In this document: piece after piece, positions 24,948 to 34,438 of the stretch | Position numbering within the stretch: position 1 is the stretch's first letter | Layout of the letters: every line of letters starts with the position of its first letter | Source: Streptomyces cylindrosporus | GTDB taxonomy: Bacteria > Actinomycetota > Actinomycetes > Streptomycetales > Streptomycetaceae | Reading direction: 5' to 3' | DNA length: 64,000 nt | Assembly (NCBI RefSeq): GCF_022698165.1 | Contig: NZ_JALDAY010000014.1 | Span: 186,001-250,000, forward strand | The notes under the pieces: generated by a model | What the model saw: only the letters and a program-made list of their open reading frames with translations | What the model was told of the DNA's origin: nothing | Databases searched by the model: none | Made by a program: the position numbers and the translations under genes

Positions 24948-25724
24948 TCACTGGTCCCGGAAGCGCACGATCTTGACGAACTCGTCGGCATCCAGCGACG
25001 CACCGCCCACCAGGGCCCCGTCGATGTCGGCCTGCGCCATGATCTCGGCGACGTTGCCCGACTTCACGGAGCCGCCGTACTGGATGCGGACCCGGTCGGC
25101 CAGCTCCTGCGTGTACAGCTCGGCGACCTTGCCGCGGATGGCCGCGCAGACCTCCTGCGCGTCCTCGGCGCCGCAGACCTTGCCGGTGCCGATGGCCCAG
25201 ACGGGCTCGTAGGCGATCACGACGGACTCGGCCTGCTCGGCCGGGAGGTCCTTGAGGCCGCCCTCGACCTGGGCGAGGGTGTGCGAGACGTGGTTGCCCG
25301 CCTCTCGGACCTCCAGTTCCTCGCCGACGCACAGGATCGGGGTCAGGCCGTGCTTGTAGGCGGCCTTGACCTTGGCGCCCACGATCTCGTCGGTCTCCGC
25401 GTGGTACTGGCGGCGCTCGGAGTGGCCGATGACCACGTACGTGCACTTCAGCTTGGCCAGCATCGGGCCCGAGATCTCGCCGGTGTAGGCGCCGGAGTCG
25501 TGCTGCGAGATGTCCTGGGCGCCGTACTTGATCTTGAGCTTGTCGCCGTCGACCAGGGTCTGCACGGAGCGCAGGTCGGTGAAGGGCGGCAGGACGGCGA
25601 CCTCGACGGCCTCGTAGTCCTTGTCGGCCAGGGCGAAGGCGAGCTTCTGGACGTGCGCGATGGCCTCGAGGTGGTTGAGGTTCATCTTCCAGTTGCCCGC
25701 CATGATCGGCGTGCGCGTGCTCAT
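24948..25724 (-). CDS. tpiA: Triosephosphate isomerase
   Basis: 258 residues, TIM barrel. Catalytic residues are all present: Asn and Lys in AGNWKMN, His in IGHSERR, and Glu in AYEPVWAIGTGK. It converts dihydroxyacetone phosphate to glyceraldehyde 3-phosphate. The ATG lies 5 bp after the pgk stop on the same strand, so the two are co-translated. Downstream, secG follows after 99 bp. Confidence 0.97.
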   Translation of the reverse strand: MSTRTPIMAGNWKMNLNHLEAIAHVQKLAFALADKDYEAVEVAVLPPFTDLRSVQTLVDGDKLKIKYGAQDISQHDSGAYTGEISGPMLAKLKCTYVVIGHSERRQYHAETDEIVGAKVKAAYKHGLTPILCVGEELEVREAGNHVSHTLAQVEGGLKDLPAEQAESVVIAYEPVWAIGTGKVCGAEDAQEVCAAIRGKVAELYTQELADRVRIQYGGSVKSGNVAEIMAQADIDGALVGGASLDADEFVKIVRFRDQ

Positions 25725-25729
25725 TGAGG

Positions 25730-26941
25730 TCAGTCCTCCAGTGCGGCGAGGCCGGGGAGCGTCTTGCCCTCGAGGTATTCGAGGGAGGCGCCGCCACCGG
25801 TAGAGATGTGGCCGAATGCGGTCTCGTCGAAGCCCAGGATGCGGACGGCGGCGGCGGAGTCGCCACCGCCGACCACGGTGAAGGCCTGGGAGTCGAGGAG
25901 GGCCTGGGCGACCGCCTTGGTGCCCTCGGCGAACTCGGGGTGTTCGAAGACGCCCATCGGGCCGTTCCAGAAGACGGTGGCGGCGTCGGTGATCTTCGAG
26001 GCGTACAGCTTGCCGGACGCGGGGCCGATGTCCAGGCCCATCCGGTCGGCCGGGATGGCGTCCGCGGGGACGGTGGTGGCGCCGGCCGGGCCCTTGGTCT
26101 TCAGGTCGGGGAACGCGGGGGCGACCACCGCGTCGACCGGCAGGACCAGCTCGACGCCGGTCTTCTCGGCGCGCTCGATGTACTCCAGGACCGCCGGGAT
26201 CTGGTCCTCCTGGAGGAGGGAGGCGCCGACCTCGTGGCCCTTGGCCTTGAGGAAGGTGAAGGCCATGCCGCCGCCGATGAGGATGCGGTCGGCCTTGCCG
26301 AGCAGCTCGTCGATGACGGCGAGCTTGTCGGAGACCTTGGCGCCGCCGAGGACGACCACGTAGGGCCGCTGGACCTCGTCGGTGAGCTTCTTCAGGACGC
26401 CGACCTCGGTGGCGATGAGGTAGCCGGCGTAGTGCGGCAGCCGGGCCGGGAGGTCGTACACGGAGGCGTGCTTGCGGTGCACCGCGCCGAAGCCGTCGCC
26501 GACGTACACGTCCGCGAGGGCGGCCAGCCGGTCCGCGAACTCGCCGCGCTCGGTGTCATCCTTGGACGTCTCACCGGCGTTGAAGCGCAGGTTCTCGATG
26601 ACCGCGACCTGGCCGGGCTGCAGGCCGTTCACCGCGTCGTGGGCGGCGGGGCCGACGGTGTCCTGGGCGAACGCGACCGGGGCGCCGAGGAGTTCGGCCA
26701 GCCGCTCGGCGGCCGGGAGCAGGGAGAAGGCCGGGTCCGGGGCGCCCTTGGGGCGGCCCAGGTGCGAGGCGACGACCACCTTGGCGCCCGCCTCGGCGAG
26801 GGCCTTGACGGTGGGCAGTACGGCGCGGATGCGGCCGTCATCGGTGATCAGGCCGTCGGCGAGCGGCACGTTGAGGTCGGCGCGGACGAAGACCCGCTTG
26901 TTGTCCACGCCTTCGGCGAGAAGTTCGTCGATCGTCTTCAT
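25730..26941 (-). CDS. pgk: Phosphoglycerate kinase
   Basis: 403 residues. The N-terminal signature RVFVRADLNVPL is present, as are GGAKVSDK and the C-terminal nucleotide-site GGGDSAAAV. It catalyses ATP formation from 1,3-bisphosphoglycerate. It is preceded by gap (132 bp, with a hairpin in between) and followed at 5 bp by tpiA. GGAGG is well placed before the ATG. Confidence 0.97.
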   Translation of the reverse strand: MKTIDELLAEGVDNKRVFVRADLNVPLADGLITDDGRIRAVLPTVKALAEAGAKVVVASHLGRPKGAPDPAFSLLPAAERLAELLGAPVAFAQDTVGPAAHDAVNGLQPGQVAVIENLRFNAGETSKDDTERGEFADRLAALADVYVGDGFGAVHRKHASVYDLPARLPHYAGYLIATEVGVLKKLTDEVQRPYVVVLGGAKVSDKLAVIDELLGKADRILIGGGMAFTFLKAKGHEVGASLLQEDQIPAVLEYIERAEKTGVELVLPVDAVVAPAFPDLKTKGPAGATTVPADAIPADRMGLDIGPASGKLYASKITDAATVFWNGPMGVFEHPEFAEGTKAVAQALLDSQAFTVVGGGDSAAAVRILGFDETAFGHISTGGGASLEYLEGKTLPGLAALED

Positions 26942-27000
26942 GAGGGAGGCTCCTGGTGAGGGTTGCTCTGATCGTACGAGGGCTGCTGCGTACGCGAGTC

Positions 27001-27038
27001 AGGGCCCGGGCGGCGCGTCCCTGCGCCGCCCGAGCCCT
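27001..27038 (-). terminator. Hairpin between gap and pgk
   Basis: 16-bp stem with one mismatch (AGGGCCCGGGCGGCGC / GCGCCGCCCGAGCCCT) and a 6-nt loop. It lies just after the gap stop and could terminate or attenuate transcription before pgk. Confidence 0.7.
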
Positions 27039-27073
27039 GCGTTCACATCGAGTTGCCTGCTCTGTGGATCAGG

Positions 27074-28081
<1,008 letters not shown>

Positions 28082-28210
28082 GAACCGATCTCCTCGTTGG
28101 TACGCCGGCCATGCGGTGCCGGCGAGCTCTGTTTGGGATGTCCCCGACCACCCACGACCCTACCTCCCTGAGGGCCCCGGAGTGACATCGAGATGCCGCA
28201 TACACGGGCA

Positions 28211-28246
28211 GGCGGTCCGTACCCGCCAGTAGGGGTACGGACCGCC
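28211..28246 (-). terminator. Terminator of M14 carboxypeptidase gene
   Basis: Perfect 14-bp stem GGCGGTCCGTACCC / GGGTACGGACCGCC with an 8-nt loop, about 60 bp downstream of the carboxypeptidase stop. Confidence 0.75.
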
Positions 28247-28309
28247 CGGGCCGGAAGGCCCGATCACTCCTTTTGACTACGGTGAGCTAGTCATCGTTGA
28301 CCAGGGAGT

Positions 28310-31264
28310 TCACCCTTCGAGGGCCGCGAGGGCCTTCTTGACGAGGGTGTTGCGGTCCGCCGCCGCGGTGACGTGCTCCAGGCCGAAGCCCAGCAGCACG
28401 GTCCGGTCGGTGGTGACGGCGCCGTACGTCTTGAACAGCGCTCCGGTGCGCGCCCAGTCCTGGAGGACGGCCGGGCTGCCCGCGGGCGGTCCGGGCACGC
28501 TCCAGGCGCCCAGCGAGGTCTCGAAGCCCTCGGTCTGGGTGGCCGTGCCGCCGATGACGAGCGAGGCGTCGTCGGCGAGGACTCCGTGGCCGCCGGCGCC
28601 CGGGTCGGTCACGTAGCTGATCGAGACCTCGACGGACTTGCCGGCGTAGGCGCTCAGGTCGTAGCCGACCTGCTGCCACCCGCTGGAGGCGCCGGTGAGG
28701 CTGTTCCAGGCGCCGCTGGTGCCGGTCGGGGTGCAGGCGTTGTTCCCGATCGTCAGGTAGTGCTTGAGCCACGGGTGCTCGTTGATCAGGAAGCCCGCCC
28801 CGCACTCCGAGGGCACGGTCTGGGTGCTCGCGCCGCCCAGCTCCGGGAGGGTCGTCCAGTCGTCGGCGCCGGTGGTGTGGGCCTCGACGATCACATGGTC
28901 GTAGCCGGGCTCGGTGTCCCACAGCAGCCGGCTGCGCAGGAGCGGCTGCTGGGCCGCGGTGACACCGGTGAGGTCGACGGTGCGGGTGAGGCGCTTGTAG
29001 GCGTCGTCGGTGTGCACGGCCGCCGCCATGTAGGAGCCCGCGTACGGCCCGTACGGGTTGACCGTCCCGGCGAACTGGCCCGCCCCCGCGCTGGCGAACT
29101 GCGGGTACGTGTCGGCGGGCAGCGAGTCGGAGGTGACGCCGTAGGTGCCCGCCTTGTCGAGCGGGTTGCCGGGGGCGGCGCCGAGGGCCGCACCGGCGCC
29201 GTCGAGCTTGCCGGAGCCGGTGAAGCCGGTGGCCCCGGGGGTCGACGTACGCGAATAGGCGCCGAGGTAGTACTGGCTGAAGTCGTCGGAGAGGGTGCCG
29301 CCGCCGAGGTCGACGTTGCCGCCGGCCTGTTCGCCCGCCTCGATCAGCTTGCCGCCCTCGTTGAGGAAGGCGCGCAGCTGGAGCTGGGTGGCGACGCCGG
29401 GGACGCTCGCGCCGGTGTAGTGGACGACGGTCCCGAAGTGGCTGAGCACGCCGAGCGCGTCGGGCGCGCCCTGGGTGGCGACGTCCCACACGATCGCCTT
29501 GCGGCCGTTGGCCTTCAGCGCGTCGACGTAGGTCTGCGCCTGCGTGGCGGCGGCGCCTTCCTCGGCGACGACCAGGGTGTCGGCCTTGGCGCGCTGGGCG
29601 ACGGTGTAGGTGAAGTGCTCGCTCGCGACCTTCTTGCCGCTCCTCGTCTCACCGGTGAACCAGACCTCGACCTTGTCGCCGGGGTCGCCGTCCCTGACCT
29701 TGGCCCGGTACTCGTCGAAGTGCAGGTTGTCCTCGCCGCCGTAGGTCTCGCCGCCCTTCCAGGCCCTGAGGTCCTGCTCCTGGGTACGGCCGCCGTTGAC
29801 GCGGTACTTGAGCTCCTTGTCGCGCACGGACTTGCGTACGACGACCGAGACCTCCTGGTCGGCGCCGCGCGAGTACGACGTGGCGAACTCGGCCGGGGTG
29901 AAGTCGGCCGCCGTCAGGCCCAGCGAGGAGGAGGGCGTGTCGGGGTGCGCGGCGGTCTCGGCGACCGAGAGCGCGAACGGGATGTTCTTGACGAACTCCT
30001 GCTGGATCAGCTTCTCGTCGTCCGGGAAGTTGAACACGGACTGGCAGTCGGCCGCGTTCCACTGGTCGTTGGGGTCGATGTCCGACGCGGTCTGGCAGGT
30101 CGACATCTCCGGGGTGAACATCGACATGCCGTTGACGTTGGCCGCGTGGCCGTCCGCCTCGCCGTTGGTCGTGTAGAGCTCCGAGGAGACCTGGGGGCGG
30201 TAGCCGGGGATCGCGGAGTTGTCCGGCGTACCGGCGAGCGCCTTGTAGAGGACGTCGTCCGGGGTGGGCGTGGCGACCTGCCAGCCGACGCCGTAGAGCA
30301 GCAGCTCGGCGGCGGAGTGGTAGTTGACGCCGTACGAGAAGCCGATCCGCTTCTCGAAGTTGTCGAGCGCCTTCGTCTCGGGCTCGGAGCCGGGGCTCGC
30401 GCCGCGGTAGGTCTGGCTGGTGGGGTTGGGGGACGAACCCTCGTCGTCGTAGCCCCACTTGTAGGCGAAGTTGCGGTTGAGGTCGACGCCGTCGCCGGTG
30501 GAGATGACGCCGTCTCCGTTGACGTCCCGCAGGTTCTTGCGCCACAGGCGGGTGTCGGAGTTCTGGAAGGTGTAGTCGTAGCCGTCGGGGTTGGCCGAGA
30601 TCACGAACCACAGCTCGGTGGAGTCGACGATCTTCTTGATGCGTTTGTCGGTCTTGTAGTTGTCGATGTAGTAGTGCATCAGACGCCGGGTCATCTCCGG
30701 CGTGATCCACTCGCGCGCGTGCTGGTTGGACACGTAGAGGACGGACGGCTTCGAGCCGTCCTTGGACTTCTTGGCGCCCTTGGTCAGTTTGAGCGCGAGG
30801 ATGTCCTGTCCGTTGATCGTCTTGCCGATGGAGACGACCTTGGTGAGGCCGGGATTCTCCTGGCCGGTCCGGACGATCTCCTCCTTCAGGCCACCGCTTC
30901 CGCTGTACGGGCGGTACACGCCCTCGGCGGCGTTCTCGACCCGCGCCTCGGCCTTGGCCGAAAGCGTGTGCTCGGTGAGGTCGACGCCCTTCTTCTCCAG
31001 GGACTTGGCCTGCTGGTCGGTGAGGTAGACCTCGACGGTGGCCTTCCCCTTCTCGGGGACCTGCTCGCCGAGTTCGTGACCGTCCTGTCCGGCGGCCAGC
31101 AGCAGGGGTACCTGCTTGGCCGTGACTTCGGCGCGGTAGACGTTGACCTCGTTCGGGTCGTTCCCCTGTGAAGTCCCGTTCTGCGCCTGCGCGATGGGTG
31201 CGAGGCTCGCTCCGCCGATCAGGAGCGCGCCGACAGCGAGGATCGATCTCGCTCTAGGTCTCAT
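28310..31264 (-). CDS. Secreted zinc carboxypeptidase (M14) with long C-terminal extension
   Basis: 984 residues. A signal peptide (MRPRARSILAVGALLIGG, cleavage after AQA near residue 28) directs export. A propeptide-like segment (35-115) precedes the M14 catalytic domain (about 120-450). Zinc ligands are H182 and E185 in NQHAREW and H316 in NYHSA, and the general base is E386 in FTPEMST. The catalytic domain contains a calcium-loop-like insert (DVNGDGVISTGDG). The C-terminal half (about 450-984) is beta-rich, with an immune-inhibitor-A/MAM-like module (SAYAGKSVEVSISYVTDPG). It is much longer than simple carboxypeptidase A. The start at 31264 has AGGGGGG 4-5 nt upstream. Probably removes C-terminal residues from peptides for nutrition. 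Confidence 0.9.
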   Translation of the reverse strand: MRPRARSILAVGALLIGGASLAPIAQAQNGTSQGNDPNEVNVYRAEVTAKQVPLLLAAGQDGHELGEQVPEKGKATVEVYLTDQQAKSLEKKGVDLTEHTLSAKAEARVENAAEGVYRPYSGSGGLKEEIVRTGQENPGLTKVVSIGKTINGQDILALKLTKGAKKSKDGSKPSVLYVSNQHAREWITPEMTRRLMHYYIDNYKTDKRIKKIVDSTELWFVISANPDGYDYTFQNSDTRLWRKNLRDVNGDGVISTGDGVDLNRNFAYKWGYDDEGSSPNPTSQTYRGASPGSEPETKALDNFEKRIGFSYGVNYHSAAELLLYGVGWQVATPTPDDVLYKALAGTPDNSAIPGYRPQVSSELYTTNGEADGHAANVNGMSMFTPEMSTCQTASDIDPNDQWNAADCQSVFNFPDDEKLIQQEFVKNIPFALSVAETAAHPDTPSSSLGLTAADFTPAEFATSYSRGADQEVSVVVRKSVRDKELKYRVNGGRTQEQDLRAWKGGETYGGEDNLHFDEYRAKVRDGDPGDKVEVWFTGETRSGKKVASEHFTYTVAQRAKADTLVVAEEGAAATQAQTYVDALKANGRKAIVWDVATQGAPDALGVLSHFGTVVHYTGASVPGVATQLQLRAFLNEGGKLIEAGEQAGGNVDLGGGTLSDDFSQYYLGAYSRTSTPGATGFTGSGKLDGAGAALGAAPGNPLDKAGTYGVTSDSLPADTYPQFASAGAGQFAGTVNPYGPYAGSYMAAAVHTDDAYKRLTRTVDLTGVTAAQQPLLRSRLLWDTEPGYDHVIVEAHTTGADDWTTLPELGGASTQTVPSECGAGFLINEHPWLKHYLTIGNNACTPTGTSGAWNSLTGASSGWQQVGYDLSAYAGKSVEVSISYVTDPGAGGHGVLADDASLVIGGTATQTEGFETSLGAWSVPGPPAGSPAVLQDWARTGALFKTYGAVTTDRTVLLGFGLEHVTAAADRNTLVKKALAALEG

Positions 31265-31371
31265 GAACCCCCCTAGCAGTGGTCCGCCGCAGTAGCGAAC
31301 AGATGCCAGGCTCATGACAGTTCATGATCGAGTCAAGAGTGCCTCAAAGACAGACAAACGAGCGCAGACGT

Positions 31372-31412
31372 ACGCCGGTGCCGGCGCCCCAAGTGGGCGT
31401 CGGCACCGGCGT
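31372..31412 (-). terminator. Terminator of the uvrC-rapZ-yvcK-whiA operon
   Basis: 18-bp stem with one G-U type pair and a 5-nt loop (ACGCCGGTGCCGGCGCCC / GGGCGTCGGCACCGGCGT), starting about 20 bp after the whiA stop. Confidence 0.85.
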
Positions 31413-31434
31413 GTTGAGCGACCTTGATACGGCG

Positions 31435-32424
31435 TCAGCCGACCAGGTTGTCGGCCATCTCCTCGGTGATGCTGGACTCCGTGCCCGGGATGCCGAGGTC
31501 GGAGGCGCGCTTGTCGGCCATCGCGAGCAGCCGGCGGATACGGCCGGCCACGGCGTCCTTGGTCAGCGGCGGGTCGGCGAGCGCGCCCAGCTCCTCCAGG
31601 GAGGCCTGCTTGTGCTCCATGCGCAGCCGGCCGGCCGCCGCGAGGTGCTCGGGGACCTCGTCGGCGAGGATCTCGAGGGCGCGCTGGACGCGGGCGCCGG
31701 CGGCGACGGCCGCGCGGGCGGAGCGGCGGAGGTTGGCGTCGTCGAAGTTGGCGAGACGGTTCGCCGTGGCGCGCACCTCGCGGCGCATCCGGCGCTCCTC
31801 CCAGGCCAGCACCGACTCGTGGGCGCCGAGACGGGTGAGCAGGGCGCCGATCGCGTCGCCGTCGCGGACGACCACCCGGTCGACCCCGCGCACCTCACGG
31901 GCCTTGGCGGCGATCGACAGCCGGCGGGCGGCACCGACCAGGGCGAGCGCGGCCTCGGGCCCCGGGCAGGTCACCTCAAGGGAGGAGGAGCGGCCCGGCT
32001 CGGTGAGCGAACCGTGTGCCAGGAAGGCGCCGCGCCAGGCGGCTTCGGCGTCGCAGGTGGCCCCGGAGACCACCTGCGGGGGCAGCCCGCGGATCGGGCG
32101 GCCCCGCCCGTCCACCAGGCCGGTCTGCCGGGCCAGCTGGTCGCCGCCGGCGACGACCCGGACGACGTAACGCGAACCGCGGCGCAGTCCGCCGGGTGCC
32201 ATCACGATCAGCTCGGAGGAGTGGCCGAAGATCTCCAGGATGTCCCGCTTCAGGCGCCGGGCCGCCATCGCGGTGTCCAGCTCCGCCTCGATCACGATGC
32301 GCCCGCTGACCAGGTGGAGGCCGCCGGCGAACCGCAGAATGGCGGAGACCTCCGCCTTTCTGCAGCAGGTCCGGGTGACGGGGAGCCGGGAGATCTCGTC
32401 CTTCACCGCTGCCGTCATCGCCAT
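31435..32424 (-). CDS. whiA: Sporulation/cell-division regulator WhiA
   Basis: 329 residues. WhiA pairs a degenerate LAGLIDADG-homing-endonuclease fold (residues 1-220) with a C-terminal helix-turn-helix (RRMRREVRATANRLANFDDANL and SLEELGALADPPLTKDAVAGRIRRLL). In Streptomyces it acts with WhiB to switch aerial hyphae to septation. The length is the usual one. Its ATG overlaps the end of yvcK by 10 nt, and it is the last gene of the uvrC operon. Confidence 0.97.
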   Translation of the reverse strand: MAMTAAVKDEISRLPVTRTCCRKAEVSAILRFAGGLHLVSGRIVIEAELDTAMAARRLKRDILEIFGHSSELIVMAPGGLRRGSRYVVRVVAGGDQLARQTGLVDGRGRPIRGLPPQVVSGATCDAEAAWRGAFLAHGSLTEPGRSSSLEVTCPGPEAALALVGAARRLSIAAKAREVRGVDRVVVRDGDAIGALLTRLGAHESVLAWEERRMRREVRATANRLANFDDANLRRSARAAVAAGARVQRALEILADEVPEHLAAAGRLRMEHKQASLEELGALADPPLTKDAVAGRIRRLLAMADKRASDLGIPGTESSITEEMADNLVG

Positions 32425-33482
32425 GGGCCGATCCTTCCATGCATCCGAAAAATACGGTCGTACGCGGCGGCCAGCAGCTCCGGGTCGTGCCGCGGAGTTC
32501 CGTCCCTCCGCGCCACCGGGGCCAGCTCGACCGCGGCTCCGAGCCGCTTGGCGGCCTCGGTGAGCACATCACGGTCGGGCACGGCGGCCTCGTCGGCCAG
32601 CACCACGTCCAGGGCGAGTTTAGGGGCGTGTCGTCCCAAAACCTCCAAATGACGCTGCGGGGAGAAGCCCTCGGTTTCTCCGGGCTGCGGGGCGAGGTTC
32701 AGCGAGAGTACCCGGCGCGCCTTGGTCTCCGTGAGCGCGTCCAGCAGTTCCGGCACCAGCAGGTGCGGGATGACGGAGGAGAACCAGGAGCCGGGGCCGA
32801 GGACCACCCAGTCGGCGTCCAGGACCGCCGCGACGGCCTCGGGCACGGCGGGCGGGTCGTGCGGCACCAGGTGCACGGACTGCACCTCGCCGGGCGTGAG
32901 CGCCACGGTCGCCTGCCCGCGCACGGTGTCCACGTCCTCCGGCCGCTCCGGGTCGTGCCCCTTGACCAGGGCCTGCAGCTCCAGGGGTACGGCGGACATG
33001 GGCAGCACGCGCCCGTGCGCGCCGAGCAGCTTGCCGACCAGGTCGAGGGCCTGGACATGGTCGCCGAGCTGCTCCCAGAGGGCGACGATCAAAAGGTTGC
33101 CGACCGCGTGTTCGTGCAGGTCGCCCTTGGACTGGAAGCGATGCTGGATGACGCGGGCCCAGGTCTGGCCCCAGTCGTCGTCCCCGCACAGCGCGGCCAG
33201 CGCCTTGCGCAGGTCGCCGGGCGGCAGCACGCCCAGCTCGTCCCGGAGGCGGCCGCTGGAGCCGCCGTCGTCGGCCACGGTGACGACGGCGGTGAGGTCG
33301 CCGGTGATCCGGCGCAGCGCGGCGAGCGAGGCGGACAGTCCCATGCCGCCGCCCAGCGCGACCACCTTGGGCTGGGCACCGCGCCGGCGCGGCCGGGCAC
33401 CGCGGGCCTCGATGGTCCGGCTCACGCGGGACTCGGGCACCACCCGGCGCAGTCGGCTCAGCCGCGAAGAACGTTCCGTCAT
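32415..33482 (-). CDS. yvcK: YvcK/CofD-like (gluconeogenesis factor family)
   Basis: 355 residues. The nucleotide- or sugar-binding N-terminus reads VVALGGGMGLSASLAAL, followed by TVADDGGSSGRLRDELG and PPGDLRKAL, all signatures of the CofD/YvcK fold. Family members bind UDP-sugars and affect cell-wall synthesis and growth on gluconeogenic carbon. It has an extra basic N-terminus (1-36) before the core. It overlaps rapZ by 4 nt upstream and whiA by 10 nt downstream. Confidence 0.94.
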   Translation of the reverse strand: MTERSSRLSRLRRVVPESRVSRTIEARGARPRRRGAQPKVVALGGGMGLSASLAALRRITGDLTAVVTVADDGGSSGRLRDELGVLPPGDLRKALAALCGDDDWGQTWARVIQHRFQSKGDLHEHAVGNLLIVALWEQLGDHVQALDLVGKLLGAHGRVLPMSAVPLELQALVKGHDPERPEDVDTVRGQATVALTPGEVQSVHLVPHDPPAVPEAVAAVLDADWVVLGPGSWFSSVIPHLLVPELLDALTETKARRVLSLNLAPQPGETEGFSPQRHLEVLGRHAPKLALDVVLADEAAVPDRDVLTEAAKRLGAAVELAPVARRDGTPRHDPELLAAAYDRIFRMHGRIGPWR

Positions 33483-34438
33483 TCGCGTCCCATGTCCCGG
33501 TGTACGACCACGGTCTCCACGCCCTCGGCCGCGAGGCGTGCGGCGAGCTTCTCCGAGGTGGCGACGGAGCGGTGCTTGCCGCCGGTGCAGCCGATGGCGA
33601 TCGTCACGTACCGCTTGCCCTCGCGGCGGTAGCCGGCCGCGATGAGCCTGAGCAGCTCGGCGTAGCGGTCGATGAACTCCTTGGCGCCGGGCTGGTTGAA
33701 GACGTACGCCGACACCTCCTCGTTCAGGCCGGTGAAGGGGCGCAGCTCCGGGACCCAGTGCGGGTTGGGCAGGAAGCGCATGTCCGCCACGAGGTCGGCG
33801 TCGACCGGGAGGCCGTACTTGAAGCCGAAGGACATGACGGTGGCCCGCAGCTCGGGCTCCTCGTCCCCGGCGAACTGGGCGTCCATCTTGGCGCGCAGCT
33901 CGTGCACGTTAAGGCTGGAGGTGTCGATGACCAGGTCGGCGTCTCCGCGCAGCTCGCGCAGCAGCTCGCGCTCGGCGGCGATGCCGTCGACGATGCGGCC
34001 GTCGCCCTGGAGGGGGTGCGGGCGGCGCACCGACTCGAAGCGGCGGACCAGGGCGTCGTCGGAGGACTCCAGGAAGACGATCCGCCGGGTGACGCCCCTG
34101 CTGTCGAGGTCGGCGAGGGACTCGCGGAGGTTGTCGAAGAAGCGCCGGCCGCGGACGTCGACGACGACCGCGATCCGCGCCACGTTGCCCTGCGAGCGGG
34201 CGCCGAGCTCCACCATGGTGGGGATCAGCGCGGGCGGCAGGTTGTCGACGACGAACCAGCCGAGGTCCTCCAGACACTTGGCGGCCGTCGACCTTCCCGC
34301 ACCGGACATGCCGGAGATGATCACCAGCTCGGGGATGGCCGCGTCGGGAACCGCGGCCGTCTCGCTGGTCGTGCCCGTACTCACCTGTGCTCCGTCTCCG
34401 CCTTGGTCCTGTTGCCCGTCGTGCTTGTTCACATTCAT
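33479..34438 (-). CDS. rapZ: RapZ/YvcJ family nucleotide-binding protein
   Basis: 319 residues. Walker A is GMSGAGRST. The middle region carries VVDVRGRRFFD and SFGFKYGLPVDADLV, and the C-terminus has IAIGCTGGKHRSV, the RapZ core. In Escherichia coli RapZ guides RNase E cleavage of GlmZ; the actinobacterial role is less clear, but the gene is universally linked to yvcK and whiA. The N-terminal 35 residues are a variable Gly/Gln/Thr-rich leader. Overlaps uvrC by 4 nt. Confidence 0.95.
   Translation of the reverse strand: MNVNKHDGQQDQGGDGAQVSTGTTSETAAVPDAAIPELVIISGMSGAGRSTAAKCLEDLGWFVVDNLPPALIPTMVELGARSQGNVARIAVVVDVRGRRFFDNLRESLADLDSRGVTRRIVFLESSDDALVRRFESVRRPHPLQGDGRIVDGIAAERELLRELRGDADLVIDTSSLNVHELRAKMDAQFAGDEEPELRATVMSFGFKYGLPVDADLVADMRFLPNPHWVPELRPFTGLNEEVSAYVFNQPGAKEFIDRYAELLRLIAAGYRREGKRYVTIAIGCTGGKHRSVATSEKLAARLAAEGVETVVVHRDMGRE

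Noticed and set aside
28373..31171. 932-codon open frame on the plus strand opposite the M14 carboxypeptidase
   Set aside because: Antisense shadow of a recognised secreted enzyme; no domain, no ribosome-binding site.
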